NCBI GenBank assembly: GCA_025548565.1
Contig: JAJLPB010000009.1
Location: 248,001 to 312,000, forward strand
From: Rugamonas sp. A1-17
Lineage (GTDB): Bacteria > Pseudomonadota > Gammaproteobacteria > Burkholderiales > Burkholderiaceae_D
Reading direction: 5' to 3'
DNA: 64,000 nucleotides
In this document: positions 8,025-15,388 of the stretch, one piece after another
How the letters are laid out: each line of letters opens with the position of its first letter
Numbering within the stretch: position 1 is the stretch's first letter
Made by a program: the position numbers and the translations under genes
Notes under the pieces: model-generated
What the model was told of the DNA's origin: nothing
Database searches by the model: none
The model's input: the letters and a program-made list of their open reading frames with translations, nothing else

Positions 8025-8951
8025 GTGCATACGATGAAACCCGCAACGGCAGGCGGCCCCTACAAAGTCCCGCGACAAAACGAAGGCTGGCGCTCGGTCG
8101 CGCTGGCCGCGGCCATGCACGCCGTGCTGCTGCTGTTCCTGTGGGTGGGCATCAGCTGGCAGAACAACGAACCAACCACGGTGCAGGCCGAGATCTGGGA
8201 CATGAAGGTGCAGGAAGCCGCGCCAACGCCGCCGCAGGTCAAGCCCGAGCCTGAACCCGAACCGGAACCCGAGCCGGTGGTCAAGGCCGCCCCGCCGAAA
8301 CCGGTGGAAGCGCCGCCGACGCCGAAGGAGCCGGACATCGCCCTCGAACGCCTGAAGCTGAAGAAGAAGCTCGAACAGGAAAAACTCGAAGCGGCCAAGG
8401 AAGCCAAGCTGAAGAAGGAAGCCGAAGAGAAGCAGGCCAAGCTCGAAGCCAAGAAGCTGGCCGACAAAAAGGAAGCCGAGCAAAAGCTGAAGGACGAGAA
8501 GGAACAGGCCGAGAAGGAGAAGAAGAAAGCCGCCCTCGCCGAGAAAGCCGCCAAGGAAAAAGCCGAGAAGGCCGACAAGGCCGCCCGCGACAAGGCCTTC
8601 GCCGCCGAGATGAGCCGCATCACCGGCAACGCCGCCAAGGGCAGCACCGGCACCGCCGCCACCTCGACCGGCGGGCGCGTCGACGGCGGCTACCAGGCGG
8701 CCATCCGCGCCAAGATCAAGAGCAACCTGGTCTACGGCACGGTGGACGACACGCTGAGCGCGACCTACCAGATCACCCAGCTGCCGACCGGCGAGATCAT
8801 CGGCGTGCGCAAGATGAAGAGCAGCGGCTCGGCCGCCTACGACAGCGCGATTGAAAACGCGATCGCCAAATCGTCACCACTACCCAAGAAAAAAGATGGT
8901 ACGGTAGAGCGCGAGTTTGTCGCCGATTTCAATATGAAGGATATGCACTGA
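8025..8951 (+). CDS. tolA: Cell envelope integrity protein TolA
   Basis: A 308-residue protein: one N-terminal transmembrane helix (about residues 26-44), a Pro/Glu-rich linker (KPEPEPEPEPEPVVK), a long Lys/Glu/Ala coiled coil (about residues 105-200), and a C-terminal TonB-like domain with YQAAIRAKIKSNLVY. TolA spans the periplasm, linking TolQR to Pal/TolB. A GTG at 8025 or an in-frame ATG at 8034 could be the start; neither has a clear ribosome site. The stop overlaps the tolB start (ATGA). Confidence 0.95.
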   Translation: MHTMKPATAGGPYKVPRQNEGWRSVALAAAMHAVLLLFLWVGISWQNNEPTTVQAEIWDMKVQEAAPTPPQVKPEPEPEPEPEPVVKAAPPKPVEAPPTPKEPDIALERLKLKKKLEQEKLEAAKEAKLKKEAEEKQAKLEAKKLADKKEAEQKLKDEKEQAEKEKKKAALAEKAAKEKAEKADKAARDKAFAAEMSRITGNAAKGSTGTAATSTGGRVDGGYQAAIRAKIKSNLVYGTVDDTLSATYQITQLPTGEIIGVRKMKSSGSAAYDSAIENAIAKSSPLPKKKDGTVEREFVADFNMKDMH

Positions 8952-10225
8952 TGACCACCATGAATAAACTGAACCAAGCGATCCTTACCGCCGCGCTGGC
9001 ACTGGCCGCCGCGGGCGCCCATGCCCAGATGCGGATCGAGATTTCCGGCGTCGGCAGCAACCAGATCCCGGTCGCCGTGGCCGGCTTCGCGGACGAGAAC
9101 ATCGCCCCGCAACAAATCTCCGCCATCATCAAGGCCGACCTGGAGCGCAGCGGCGCCTTCAAGCTGATCGACGCCGGCGTGATCACCAGCATGAACAACA
9201 TCGACTACGGCACCTGGAAGGCCAAGGGCGCCGACGCGCTGGTGGTCGGCACCGTCGCCAAATCGGCTGCCGGAGACTATGAAGTGCGCTACAAGCTGTT
9301 CGACACCGTCAAGCAGAGCGAGCTGTCGCAACTGAACGTGGCGCGCGCGCCGCAGTTCACCCGCCTGACCGCGCACAACATCGCCGACGACGTCTACCTG
9401 AAGCTGACCGGCATCCGCGGCGCCTTCTCCACCCGCATCGCCTACGTCAAAGAGTACGACAAGCGCCACTACGAACTGCTGGTGGCCGACGCCGACGGCG
9501 AAGGCGAACAGATGGCGCTGCGCTCGAACGAGCCCATCATCTCGCCGTCGTGGTCGCCGGACGGCACCAAGGTCGCCTACGTCTCGTTCGAACAGAAGAA
9601 GCCGGTGGTCTACGTGCAGAACCTGGTCAACCGCGCGCGCACCGTGGTCGCCAACGAAAAAGGCAGCAACTCGTCGCCGGTCTGGGCGCAGAGCGGCAAC
9701 AAGCTGGCGGTGTCGCTGTCCAAGGACGGCCACACGCAGATCTACACGGTCAACGCCGATGGCAGCAACCTCAAGCGCGTTTCCAACAGCGCCGGCATCG
9801 ACTCCGAGGCCAACTTCGCGCCGGACGGCAGCATCTACTTCATGAGCGACCGCAGCGGCGGCCCGCAGATCTACCGCATGAACGCCGACGGCGGCGAGGC
9901 CAAGCGCATCACCTTCACCGGCAACTACAACATCAGCCCGCGCGTGTCGGCCGACGGCAAGACCCTGGCCTACATCTCCCGCCGCGACGGCAACTACCAG
10001 CTGTACGTGATGGACCTGGCCAGCGGCCAGGAACAGCGCCTGTCCGACAGCACCGACGACCAGTATCCAAGCTTTGCCCCCAACGGCAAATACATCATGT
10101 ACGCCACTCAAGCCGGCGGCCGCAAATCGCTGGCTGTGGTCTCGGTGGATGGACGTGTAAAGCAACGCCTGACCACACAGGCCGGCAACATCAAGGAGCC
10201 CACCTGGGGTCCATTCATGCAGTAA
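8951..10225 (+). CDS. tolB: Tol-Pal system beta-propeller protein TolB
   Basis: A 424-residue periplasmic protein with a signal peptide ending AAAGAHAQ. An N-terminal domain (about residues 27-160) is followed by a propeller built from repeats such as SPSWSPDGTKVAYVS, SPVWAQSGNKLAVSLS, APDGSIYFMSDRSGGPQIY and SPRVSADGKTLAYISRRDG, each a WD40-like PD40 blade. TolB binds Pal and TolA. It is translationally coupled to tolA by a 1-base overlap; an in-frame ATG at 8960 is an alternative start. Confidence 0.97.
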   Translation: MTTMNKLNQAILTAALALAAAGAHAQMRIEISGVGSNQIPVAVAGFADENIAPQQISAIIKADLERSGAFKLIDAGVITSMNNIDYGTWKAKGADALVVGTVAKSAAGDYEVRYKLFDTVKQSELSQLNVARAPQFTRLTAHNIADDVYLKLTGIRGAFSTRIAYVKEYDKRHYELLVADADGEGEQMALRSNEPIISPSWSPDGTKVAYVSFEQKKPVVYVQNLVNRARTVVANEKGSNSSPVWAQSGNKLAVSLSKDGHTQIYTVNADGSNLKRVSNSAGIDSEANFAPDGSIYFMSDRSGGPQIYRMNADGGEAKRITFTGNYNISPRVSADGKTLAYISRRDGNYQLYVMDLASGQEQRLSDSTDDQYPSFAPNGKYIMYATQAGGRKSLAVVSVDGRVKQRLTTQAGNIKEPTWGPFMQ

Positions 10226-10254
10226 CTTTTACCTTTCATCTCTAGGAGAATCAA

Positions 10255-10788
10255 ATGCGTAAACTCAGCAGCCTCGCTTTCATCGTCACCACCGCCGCCA
10301 TCCTGTCCGCTTGTTCGTCGACCCCGGTCAAGGTCGCCGAGCCAGCGAAAGTGGAAGAACGTCAGATCGACACCAAACCGCAGCCGCAGGCCGACACCCG
10401 CACCGTCGCCCCGGTCGAAACCAAATCGCTGGATCCGCTGGACGATCCAAAAGGCGTGCTGGCAAACCGCAGCGTGTACTTCGACTTCGACAGCTACGTC
10501 GTGCGCGACGACGGCAAGCCAGTGGTGGAAAACCACTCGGCCTACCTGGCCAAGAACAAAGCCCGCTCGATCCTGATCCAAGGTAACACCGACGAACGCG
10601 GCGGCGCCGAGTACAACCTGGCCCTGGGCCAGAAGCGCGCCGAAGCCGTGCGCAAGGCCATGACCACGCTGGGCGTGTCGGAATCGCAGGTCGAAGCCGT
10701 TTCGCTGGGCAAGGAAAAGCCTAAAGCCACCGGCTCGAACGAAGAGGCATGGGCGCAAAACCGTCGTGCAGACATCGTCTACAAATAA
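10255..10788 (+). CDS. pal: Peptidoglycan-associated lipoprotein Pal
   Basis: A 177-residue lipoprotein with lipobox LSAC at about residue 22 and a C-terminal OmpA-like peptidoglycan-binding domain: SVYFDFDSYVVRDDGKPVVENHSAYL, then GNTDERGGAEYNLALGQKRAEAVRKAM and a terminal NRRADIVYK. Pal anchors the outer membrane to peptidoglycan and is concentrated at the septum by the Tol motor. AGGAGA lies 7 bases before the ATG. A strong hairpin follows the gene. Confidence 0.97.
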   Translation: MRKLSSLAFIVTTAAILSACSSTPVKVAEPAKVEERQIDTKPQPQADTRTVAPVETKSLDPLDDPKGVLANRSVYFDFDSYVVRDDGKPVVENHSAYLAKNKARSILIQGNTDERGGAEYNLALGQKRAEAVRKAMTTLGVSESQVEAVSLGKEKPKATGSNEEAWAQNRRADIVYK

Positions 10789-10826
10789 TCGAAAGCACTA
10801 CCCTTTTGCCGGGTGACAGGCATAAT

Positions 10827-10867
10827 ACGGGGCGGCACGCGGATAACACCGCGTCCCGCCCCGTTTC
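10827..10867 (+). terminator. Hairpin between pal and cpoB
   Basis: ACGGGGCGG (10827-10835) pairs with CCGCCCCGT (10856-10864), and inside it ACGCGG pairs with CCGCGT, giving a long two-part stem followed by only three T. It probably acts as a partial terminator that lowers cpoB relative to pal. Confidence 0.6.
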
Positions 10868-10895
10868 CTATTAGATTTGTGTGAAAGCGTCCGAC

Positions 10896-11651
10896 ATGAA
10901 GAAACTCTCCAAATCCGGCCTGAGCGCCGTCCTGCTGGCCGCACTGACCTGGCTGCCACTGCAAGCCCATGCCGGGCTGTTCGACGACGACGAAGCCCGC
11001 AAAGCCCTGCTCGACCTGCGCGCCAAGGTCGAGGCCATGCGCGCCGAGCTGAACGCCCGCATCGACACCAAGTCCGACAAGTCCAGCACGCTGGACCTGG
11101 TCTCGCAAAACGAAATGACGCTGCAGGAAGTGGCCAAGCTGCGCGGACAGATCGAAGTGCTGAGCAACGAGCTGGCCAACGCGCAAAAGCGGCAGAAAGA
11201 TTTCTATGTCGACCTCGACACCCGCCTGCGCAAGCTGGAGCCGCGAGAAGTGACCATCGACGGCAAGACCGCGCAGGTGGACCCGAGCGAACAGCGCACC
11301 TATGAAGCCGCGTGGCAGACCTTCAAGTCGGGCGACTACAAGGCGGCAAGCACCGCGTTCACCGAGTTCGTGCAGCGTTATCCAGGCTCCAGCTACGCGC
11401 CGGCCGCGCAGTACTACCTGGGCAGCTCCTACTTCGCGCAGCGCGACTGCAAGAGCGCCATCGCGGCCCAGCTGCAGGTGCTGAAGAACTACGCCGACAG
11501 CCCGAAGGCGCCGGAAGCCATGCTGATCATCGCCAGCTGCCAGACCGAGCTGAAAGACAAGGCCGCCAAGAAGACGCTGCAGGATTTGATCAAGACCTAT
11601 CCTGACTCGTCGGCAGCGGCCACGGCGAAAGAACGCCTCGGCGGCAAATAA
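10896..11651 (+). CDS. cpoB: Tol-Pal associated protein CpoB (YbgF)
   Basis: A 251-residue periplasmic protein. The start at 10896 gives a clean signal peptide (MKKLSKSGLSAVLLAALTW...AHA); a GTG 15 bases earlier is also in frame. An N-terminal coiled coil (about residues 35-100, trimerisation in the family) is followed by TPR repeats, for example YEAAWQTFKSGDYKAASTAFTEFVQRYPGSSYAPAAQYYLG. CpoB links PBP1B-dependent peptidoglycan synthesis to Tol-driven constriction. Last gene of the tol cluster. Confidence 0.94.
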   Translation: MKKLSKSGLSAVLLAALTWLPLQAHAGLFDDDEARKALLDLRAKVEAMRAELNARIDTKSDKSSTLDLVSQNEMTLQEVAKLRGQIEVLSNELANAQKRQKDFYVDLDTRLRKLEPREVTIDGKTAQVDPSEQRTYEAAWQTFKSGDYKAASTAFTEFVQRYPGSSYAPAAQYYLGSSYFAQRDCKSAIAAQLQVLKNYADSPKAPEAMLIIASCQTELKDKAAKKTLQDLIKTYPDSSAAATAKERLGGK

Positions 11652-11665
11652 TTACCCGGGGGTAT

Positions 11666-11695
11666 TTGACAGCCGGACTCATTACCCCCTATAAT
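11666..11695 (+). promoter_or_regulatory. Promoter of the tRNA-Lys pair
   Basis: A consensus TTGACA (11666-11671) and consensus TATAAT (11690-11695) are 18 bases apart, with the first tRNA starting 14 bases downstream. Both hexamers are perfect, as expected for a stable-RNA promoter. Confidence 0.88.
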
Positions 11696-11708
11696 CTCGC
11701 TTCTTCGG

Positions 11709-11784
11709 GGGTCGTTAGCTCAGCTGGTAGAGCAGCGGACTTTTAATCCGTTGGTCGCAGGTTCGAATCCCGCACGGCCTACCA
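11709..11784 (+). tRNA. tRNA-Lys (TTT)
   Basis: A 76-base tRNA with 7-bp acceptor stem GGGTCGT/ACGGCCT (with G-T pairs), D-arm GCTCAGCTGGTAGAGC, anticodon loop CTTTTAA (anticodon TTT), T-arm GCAGGTTCGAATCCCGC and an encoded CCA end. First of two identical copies. Confidence 0.97.
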
Positions 11785-11813
11785 TTCGAAGAAAACCAAG
11801 GTTTCATACCTTT

Positions 11814-11889
11814 GGGTCGTTAGCTCAGCTGGTAGAGCAGCGGACTTTTAATCCGTTGGTCGCAGGTTCGAATCCCGCACGGCCTACCA
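11814..11889 (+). tRNA. tRNA-Lys (TTT), second copy
   Basis: Identical over all 76 bases to the copy 29 bases upstream, also with an encoded CCA. The two are probably processed from a single transcript made from the promoter at 11666 and ended by the hairpin at 11911. Confidence 0.97.
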
Positions 11890-11910
11890 CGAATTTTAGC
11901 AGTACAGAAC

Positions 11911-11946
11911 AGGGTTAGTAAGCTATGGCTTCCTAACCCTTTTTTG
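11911..11946 (+). terminator. Terminator of the tRNA-Lys transcript
   Basis: AGGGTTAG (11911-11918) pairs with CTAACCCT (11933-11940) and is followed by six T, a typical intrinsic terminator. Confidence 0.85.
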
Positions 11947-12258
11947 CGTTCACAAGAAAAATATTACCCACTTGGGTAATATTTTCTCGATCACCTCTCC
12001 GCCTTCACCGCTCTCAGTTTCATCATGCAGGACTGAAAACAGGACGCCGTCTTGTGCCAGTCCAGCGCGAAAGTCGGGCGACAACAGCGATTGAAAAATT
12101 CCACTCCTGTGAAAATTCGCGCATTTTCTCAGACTCACAACAGAGTACTCTAATCAAACTTATCAAGAAGATGAGAACTAGAATCTGAAGGGACGGCGTG
12201 TTCCTGTCGCTTAGCGACTTCCTCCAACACTTGAATCCAAATCCTAAAGGACACAACA
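11947..12258. other. AT-richer intergenic stretch upstream of the GH18 gene
   Basis: No convincing gene: the short minus-strand frames here have neither ribosome sites nor recognisable content. It contains a near-perfect 28-bp palindrome at 11958-11985 (listed separately) and, at its end, an AAAGGA ribosome site for the GH18 gene. Base composition drops visibly below that of the tol cluster, marking the left side of the accessory stretch. Confidence 0.6.
11958..11985. repeat. 28-bp near-perfect palindrome
   Basis: Arms AAAATATTACCCA (11958-11970) and TGGGTAATATTTT (11973-11985) are exact complements around a 2-base centre CT. The tiny loop and AT-rich outer arms suit a dimeric protein operator better than an intrinsic terminator, although the T-rich end allows the latter. 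Confidence 0.65.
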
Positions 12259-13539
12259 ATGAAAAAAAGAGCAAGCTTTGCGGGCGCCATTGGTGCCTGG
12301 CTGACTTCTGAGTTGCATCCGGCGGGAGCTACCTACAGTTCACCCAACAGCAATTTCAGCTCCATTAAGCTCAACGGGGTTTACGGCACCCTCGATTACC
12401 TCAGCATCGGTTGGTTTGGTGTGGATATGAGCAACCCTTCCAGTCCTACACTGAGTACCAGTAACACGTATCTTGCTCAACAGGTGGCAGATGCCCGTGC
12501 ACAAAACCCGGACATCATCATATTTGCTTTGCTGGCTTATACCAGTCAAATCACCACCAATCTGCAAACGATCATCGCCGATCCCACCCTGCTGACCACC
12601 TTTGCGACCAATGTGGCCGATTTTCTGGGCAACAACGGCCTCAATGGTTTCGACATTGACTGGGAGCAGCCTACCAGCAGCCTCACGCAGGCGCAATGTG
12701 GCGCCTGGCTCAACGCTCTGGGTGCGGCTTTCGGGGATACGTATTATCTGGCCGTTTCGGCGAGTTCGAATCAAGGCCCGTCGAGCGTCGATAACCTCAA
12801 TGCGGACGCTGTGAATGCCCATGTGGATGTGTTCAACTTGCAAAGTTACTGGGTTAGCGATCCGAGCGTATTTATTGCACACGGCATCAATGCCGATCTG
12901 TTGGGATTCGGCGCCTATTTCGAAAGTGAAGTCACTGCGCTTAATGCCTATCAGCAATATGCTGCAGGCATTCAGTACAAGGGTCAGCAATACCCCTACC
13001 AATCCATGATCAGTTGGCGGCTTGATTCTTCCAACTGGCCGTTCGAACAAAGTCAGCAACTATTGCTACGACAATACATGACCGGCCAACCGAATATGGT
13101 TGCGTTCGACGATGGAGCCGTCTTGAATGCGCAAACCACGCCTACGCTTATCAAAAGTATCGTTATCCGCAGCGGCGATGTCGTGGATGCCATCCAATGT
13201 ACCAATGCCAGCAGCGATGGTTTGTATGCGGTACAACTATTGCAACACGGCGGTGATGGTGGCAATGGGAACAATCCGATCGACCTCACAAACGGCCTTG
13301 CAGCCTTCAGTTACGTTACCGGCAGCTGGTACGGGCAGCAAGTTATTGCGCAGATCACCATTAACGGCATCAGCTATCCGGATGCGGTAACCTCTTCAGT
13401 ATCCAACCCGCAAACGCATCAGGTTACAGCGCCCGCTGGGAAAACCATTATTGCCTTCAGCGGGCAAACCCAATATGTGAACCTTGCGGGCGGCGGCTTC
13501 ACTTGGGTGCTGGCGCAGATAAACCCTGTTTTTGGATAG
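12259..13539 (+). CDS. GH18 chitinase-like protein with C-terminal jacalin-like lectin domain
   Basis: A 426-residue protein. Residues about 25-290 look like a GH18 barrel: a YLSIGWFGVDMSNP strand, then NGFDIDWEQP, matching DxxDxDxE with the catalytic Glu kept and the first Asp replaced by Asn. The last 135 residues (SIVIRSGDVVDAIQC...LLQHGGDGGNG...VTAPAGKTIIAFSG) resemble a jacalin-type beta-prism lectin. GH18 enzymes cleave chitin or other GlcNAc polymers and a lectin tail would bind glycans. The N-terminus (MKKRASFAGAIGAWLTSELHPAG) is not a convincing signal peptide, so the export route is unclear. Codon use is more AT-rich than in the neighbours, suggesting transfer. Chitinase activity itself is inferred. 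Confidence 0.8.
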   Translation: MKKRASFAGAIGAWLTSELHPAGATYSSPNSNFSSIKLNGVYGTLDYLSIGWFGVDMSNPSSPTLSTSNTYLAQQVADARAQNPDIIIFALLAYTSQITTNLQTIIADPTLLTTFATNVADFLGNNGLNGFDIDWEQPTSSLTQAQCGAWLNALGAAFGDTYYLAVSASSNQGPSSVDNLNADAVNAHVDVFNLQSYWVSDPSVFIAHGINADLLGFGAYFESEVTALNAYQQYAAGIQYKGQQYPYQSMISWRLDSSNWPFEQSQQLLLRQYMTGQPNMVAFDDGAVLNAQTTPTLIKSIVIRSGDVVDAIQCTNASSDGLYAVQLLQHGGDGGNGNNPIDLTNGLAAFSYVTGSWYGQQVIAQITINGISYPDAVTSSVSNPQTHQVTAPAGKTIIAFSGQTQYVNLAGGGFTWVLAQINPVFG

Positions 13540-13656
13540 CACACCAGTCGAGGCCATAAGGTACGCCAATAGGATGCGCCGACTTAAAGGAGGCGCATCG
13601 CTTGTGTCCTGTCAGCCAGGTGTGTTGCACTCCCCCCGGCGTATAGTTATCAAACT

Positions 13657-13891
13657 ATGAGCCAGCCCCTCCACCGAGTCCGAGTTCGCGACGGCTGAAG
13701 AAGCCGAAGCCTATGATCATTGACTTCGGACGAAAGTGCTGAAGTCGCTTAACGATCAGCGCCCCACCGCCTCCCACGAAGAAGGCACTCACGAAATGGT
13801 TATCCATCCAAACTACCTAGTCGTGTATCGTATTAGCGCGCCTGCAATAGAAATTCTTCCTGTTGTTCATACTCGCCAACAGTATCCCTGA
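13657..13891 (+). pseudogene. Decayed type II toxin-antitoxin locus (RelB/StbD-like antitoxin fused to ParE/RelE toxin remnant)
   Basis: Reading from 13673, the frame gives TESEFATAEEAEAYDH, a TGA stop at 13721, then LRTKVLKSLNDQRPTASHEE. This resembles antitoxins with ATAEEAEAYDRWFRAKV...PRP.xxHDE, where the stop replaces the usual Trp codon. The same frame continues directly into GTHEMVIHPNYLVVYR and AIEILPVVHTRQQYP, the C-terminal core and end of a ParE/RelE toxin. The antitoxin tail and about half of the toxin are missing, and the ATG at 13657 is in another frame. No functional product is expected. Recognition is from remembered family patterns. Confidence 0.75.
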
Positions 13892-13945
13892 TTCGGAGGT
13901 GCTCTCGCGGCCTTCGGCGCTGGTTTTATATGGTAGAGCAAGCTC

Positions 13946-14524
13946 GTGAGATTACTTTCGACATCGGAATTCGCGACTAGGCTGGCGACGCCCTACACGG
14001 ATGCGGCACTGGCCACTTCCGAACTGCTGCTGGACGCCAAGCCCACCGGGCTGATCGTGACGGGAGCCGTGCTGGAAGCGGCTGTGGAATGGAATGGCTA
14101 TCGCATTGCCTTCCTCACCGATGACATTCTTTTCGAAGACATGCTGCGGATTTATATGTTCGATGCCAATATGGCTTTGATGGATTCCGCAGTGCTCGGC
14201 GCGATGTATTCGACCGGCACGTTTGCTGAGCTGAGCCTGCAGCCGCCGAATGCGCTGACGTTTCGCTTCTTCGGCGGCACCGTCTGGCGCATGGTGTTGC
14301 TCACCGGGCGGGAATTTGCCCTTCCCTTCCTTTCCGATCCGAGTGGCGTGAACCGGAAATTCAAATTCTTCAGGCACTTCCGAATTGAAGGCAAGCCGCA
14401 GCCGGAAAGCGCGAGCAGTACTTCAACGCAGTCCGAGACGACAGCGCGGGCGCAGGTTTTAACGCCACTGGCGCGCCGCACATCGAAAAAGCGGGCGCAA
14501 AAAAATGGTATAAATCGTTTTTAG
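13946..14524 (+). CDS. Hypothetical protein, unknown family
   Basis: A 192-residue frame opening at GTG. Not recognised. The first 140 residues look like a compact folded domain with alternating hydrophobic strands (AVEWNGYRIAFLTDDILFEDMLRIYMFD, AELSLQPPNALTFRFFGGTVWRMVLLTGREFALPF). The tail (from about residue 150) is Ser/Thr-rich and then basic (RRTSKKRAQKNGINRF), as in a flexible or nucleic-acid-binding extension. No signal peptide or transmembrane helix. It precedes the murein peptidase gene on the same strand by about 100 bases, and they may be co-transcribed. It belongs to the accessory stretch. Confidence 0.6.
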   Translation: MRLLSTSEFATRLATPYTDAALATSELLLDAKPTGLIVTGAVLEAAVEWNGYRIAFLTDDILFEDMLRIYMFDANMALMDSAVLGAMYSTGTFAELSLQPPNALTFRFFGGTVWRMVLLTGREFALPFLSDPSGVNRKFKFFRHFRIEGKPQPESASSTSTQSETTARAQVLTPLARRTSKKRAQKNGINRF

Positions 14525-14623
14525 TCAGCGCCGGATTTGACCGGAAATGCCAGTTTCGTTACGGCGGGAGCTTTTGTTGAGGGACCATTCGCCGCGTTTT
14601 CAACAAGTTATACTTTCAATGAA

Positions 14624-15349
14624 ATGCTTCATACGCCAGATTACTCGATACGCTATATCCTGAGAGCCGCTGTGTTGTTTGCGCTGCCGCTGGCACTCGC
14701 CAATGCCAGCACCTGCTACGGCACGCCGGCGAACGGTCGTCTGCAAGATGGCGTGCAGCTTCCTGCGCAGGGCAAGAATTTTGTTCCTTACAGTAGTGTC
14801 GGTGTGGCGATGGGCCGGACGTATGTGCATCAAAGCATCCGCGATATCGTAGTCGACGCTTATGACACCGTGTACCAGGCCGCGCCAGACAAGCGCTTCA
14901 TGTACGGCGAAACAGGGCTGGCCAACGGCGGGCAAATTAAGCCACATCACACTCACCAAGCTGGCCTATCGGTCGACTTCATGGTGCCAGTCCTCGACGG
15001 CAAGAACCAGCCGACGCTGCTGCCGTCGAATGCGCTGAACAAGTTTGGCTATGGTCTTGAGTTTGACGCCAACGGCGCGCTGGGTGATCTGCATATCGAC
15101 TTTGATGCCATCGCAGAGCACCTGCACCAGTTGGCCGACGCGGCAGAAAAACACCATGTAAAAATCGAGCGGGTGATCTTCCAAAAAGAACTCGCGGAAC
15201 GGCTGTTCCGCACATCACGTGGGCGCAACCTGCGCACCACCCTGCCCTTCATGAAAACCACGCCGTGGATCAGGCACGACGAACACTATCATTTGGACTT
15301 TTCACTGCCATGCCGCCCGCTCAGCGCCTACCGAGGGCCATCGCCGTGA
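14624..15349 (+). CDS. MepA-like (LAS family) murein endopeptidase, secreted
   Basis: A 241-residue protein if begun at the ATG at 14624, which gives a signal peptide (RYILRAAVLFALPLALANAS/T). An in-frame ATG 87 bases upstream adds a segment without clear function. HHTHQAGLSVDFMVPV and C-terminal HDEHYHLDFSLPC match the zinc ligands of LAS metallopeptidases (HxxxxxxxD ... HxH), and the layout of PNGR, GGQIKPHHTHQAGLSVD and RVERVIFQ-like strands is close to penicillin-insensitive murein endopeptidase MepA, which cleaves D,D peptide cross-links. Periplasmic or secreted action is expected. It could be housekeeping or an antibacterial effector; context does not decide. Confidence 0.72.
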   Translation: MLHTPDYSIRYILRAAVLFALPLALANASTCYGTPANGRLQDGVQLPAQGKNFVPYSSVGVAMGRTYVHQSIRDIVVDAYDTVYQAAPDKRFMYGETGLANGGQIKPHHTHQAGLSVDFMVPVLDGKNQPTLLPSNALNKFGYGLEFDANGALGDLHIDFDAIAEHLHQLADAAEKHHVKIERVIFQKELAERLFRTSRGRNLRTTLPFMKTTPWIRHDEHYHLDFSLPCRPLSAYRGPSP

Positions 15350-15388
15350 CAAGTGTTTTGCACTCCTTCGGGCGTACTCCAGCCCCTA

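Noticed and set aside
11709-11889. Tandem tRNA-Lys copies as att sites of an integrated island
   Set aside because: The second copy is a full tRNA and no further partial tRNA end or integrase gene is seen downstream to 15.4 kb.
12023-12274. Minus-strand 83-residue frame upstream of the GH18 gene
   Set aside because: No ribosome site, mixed composition, overlaps the GH18 ribosome site and start.
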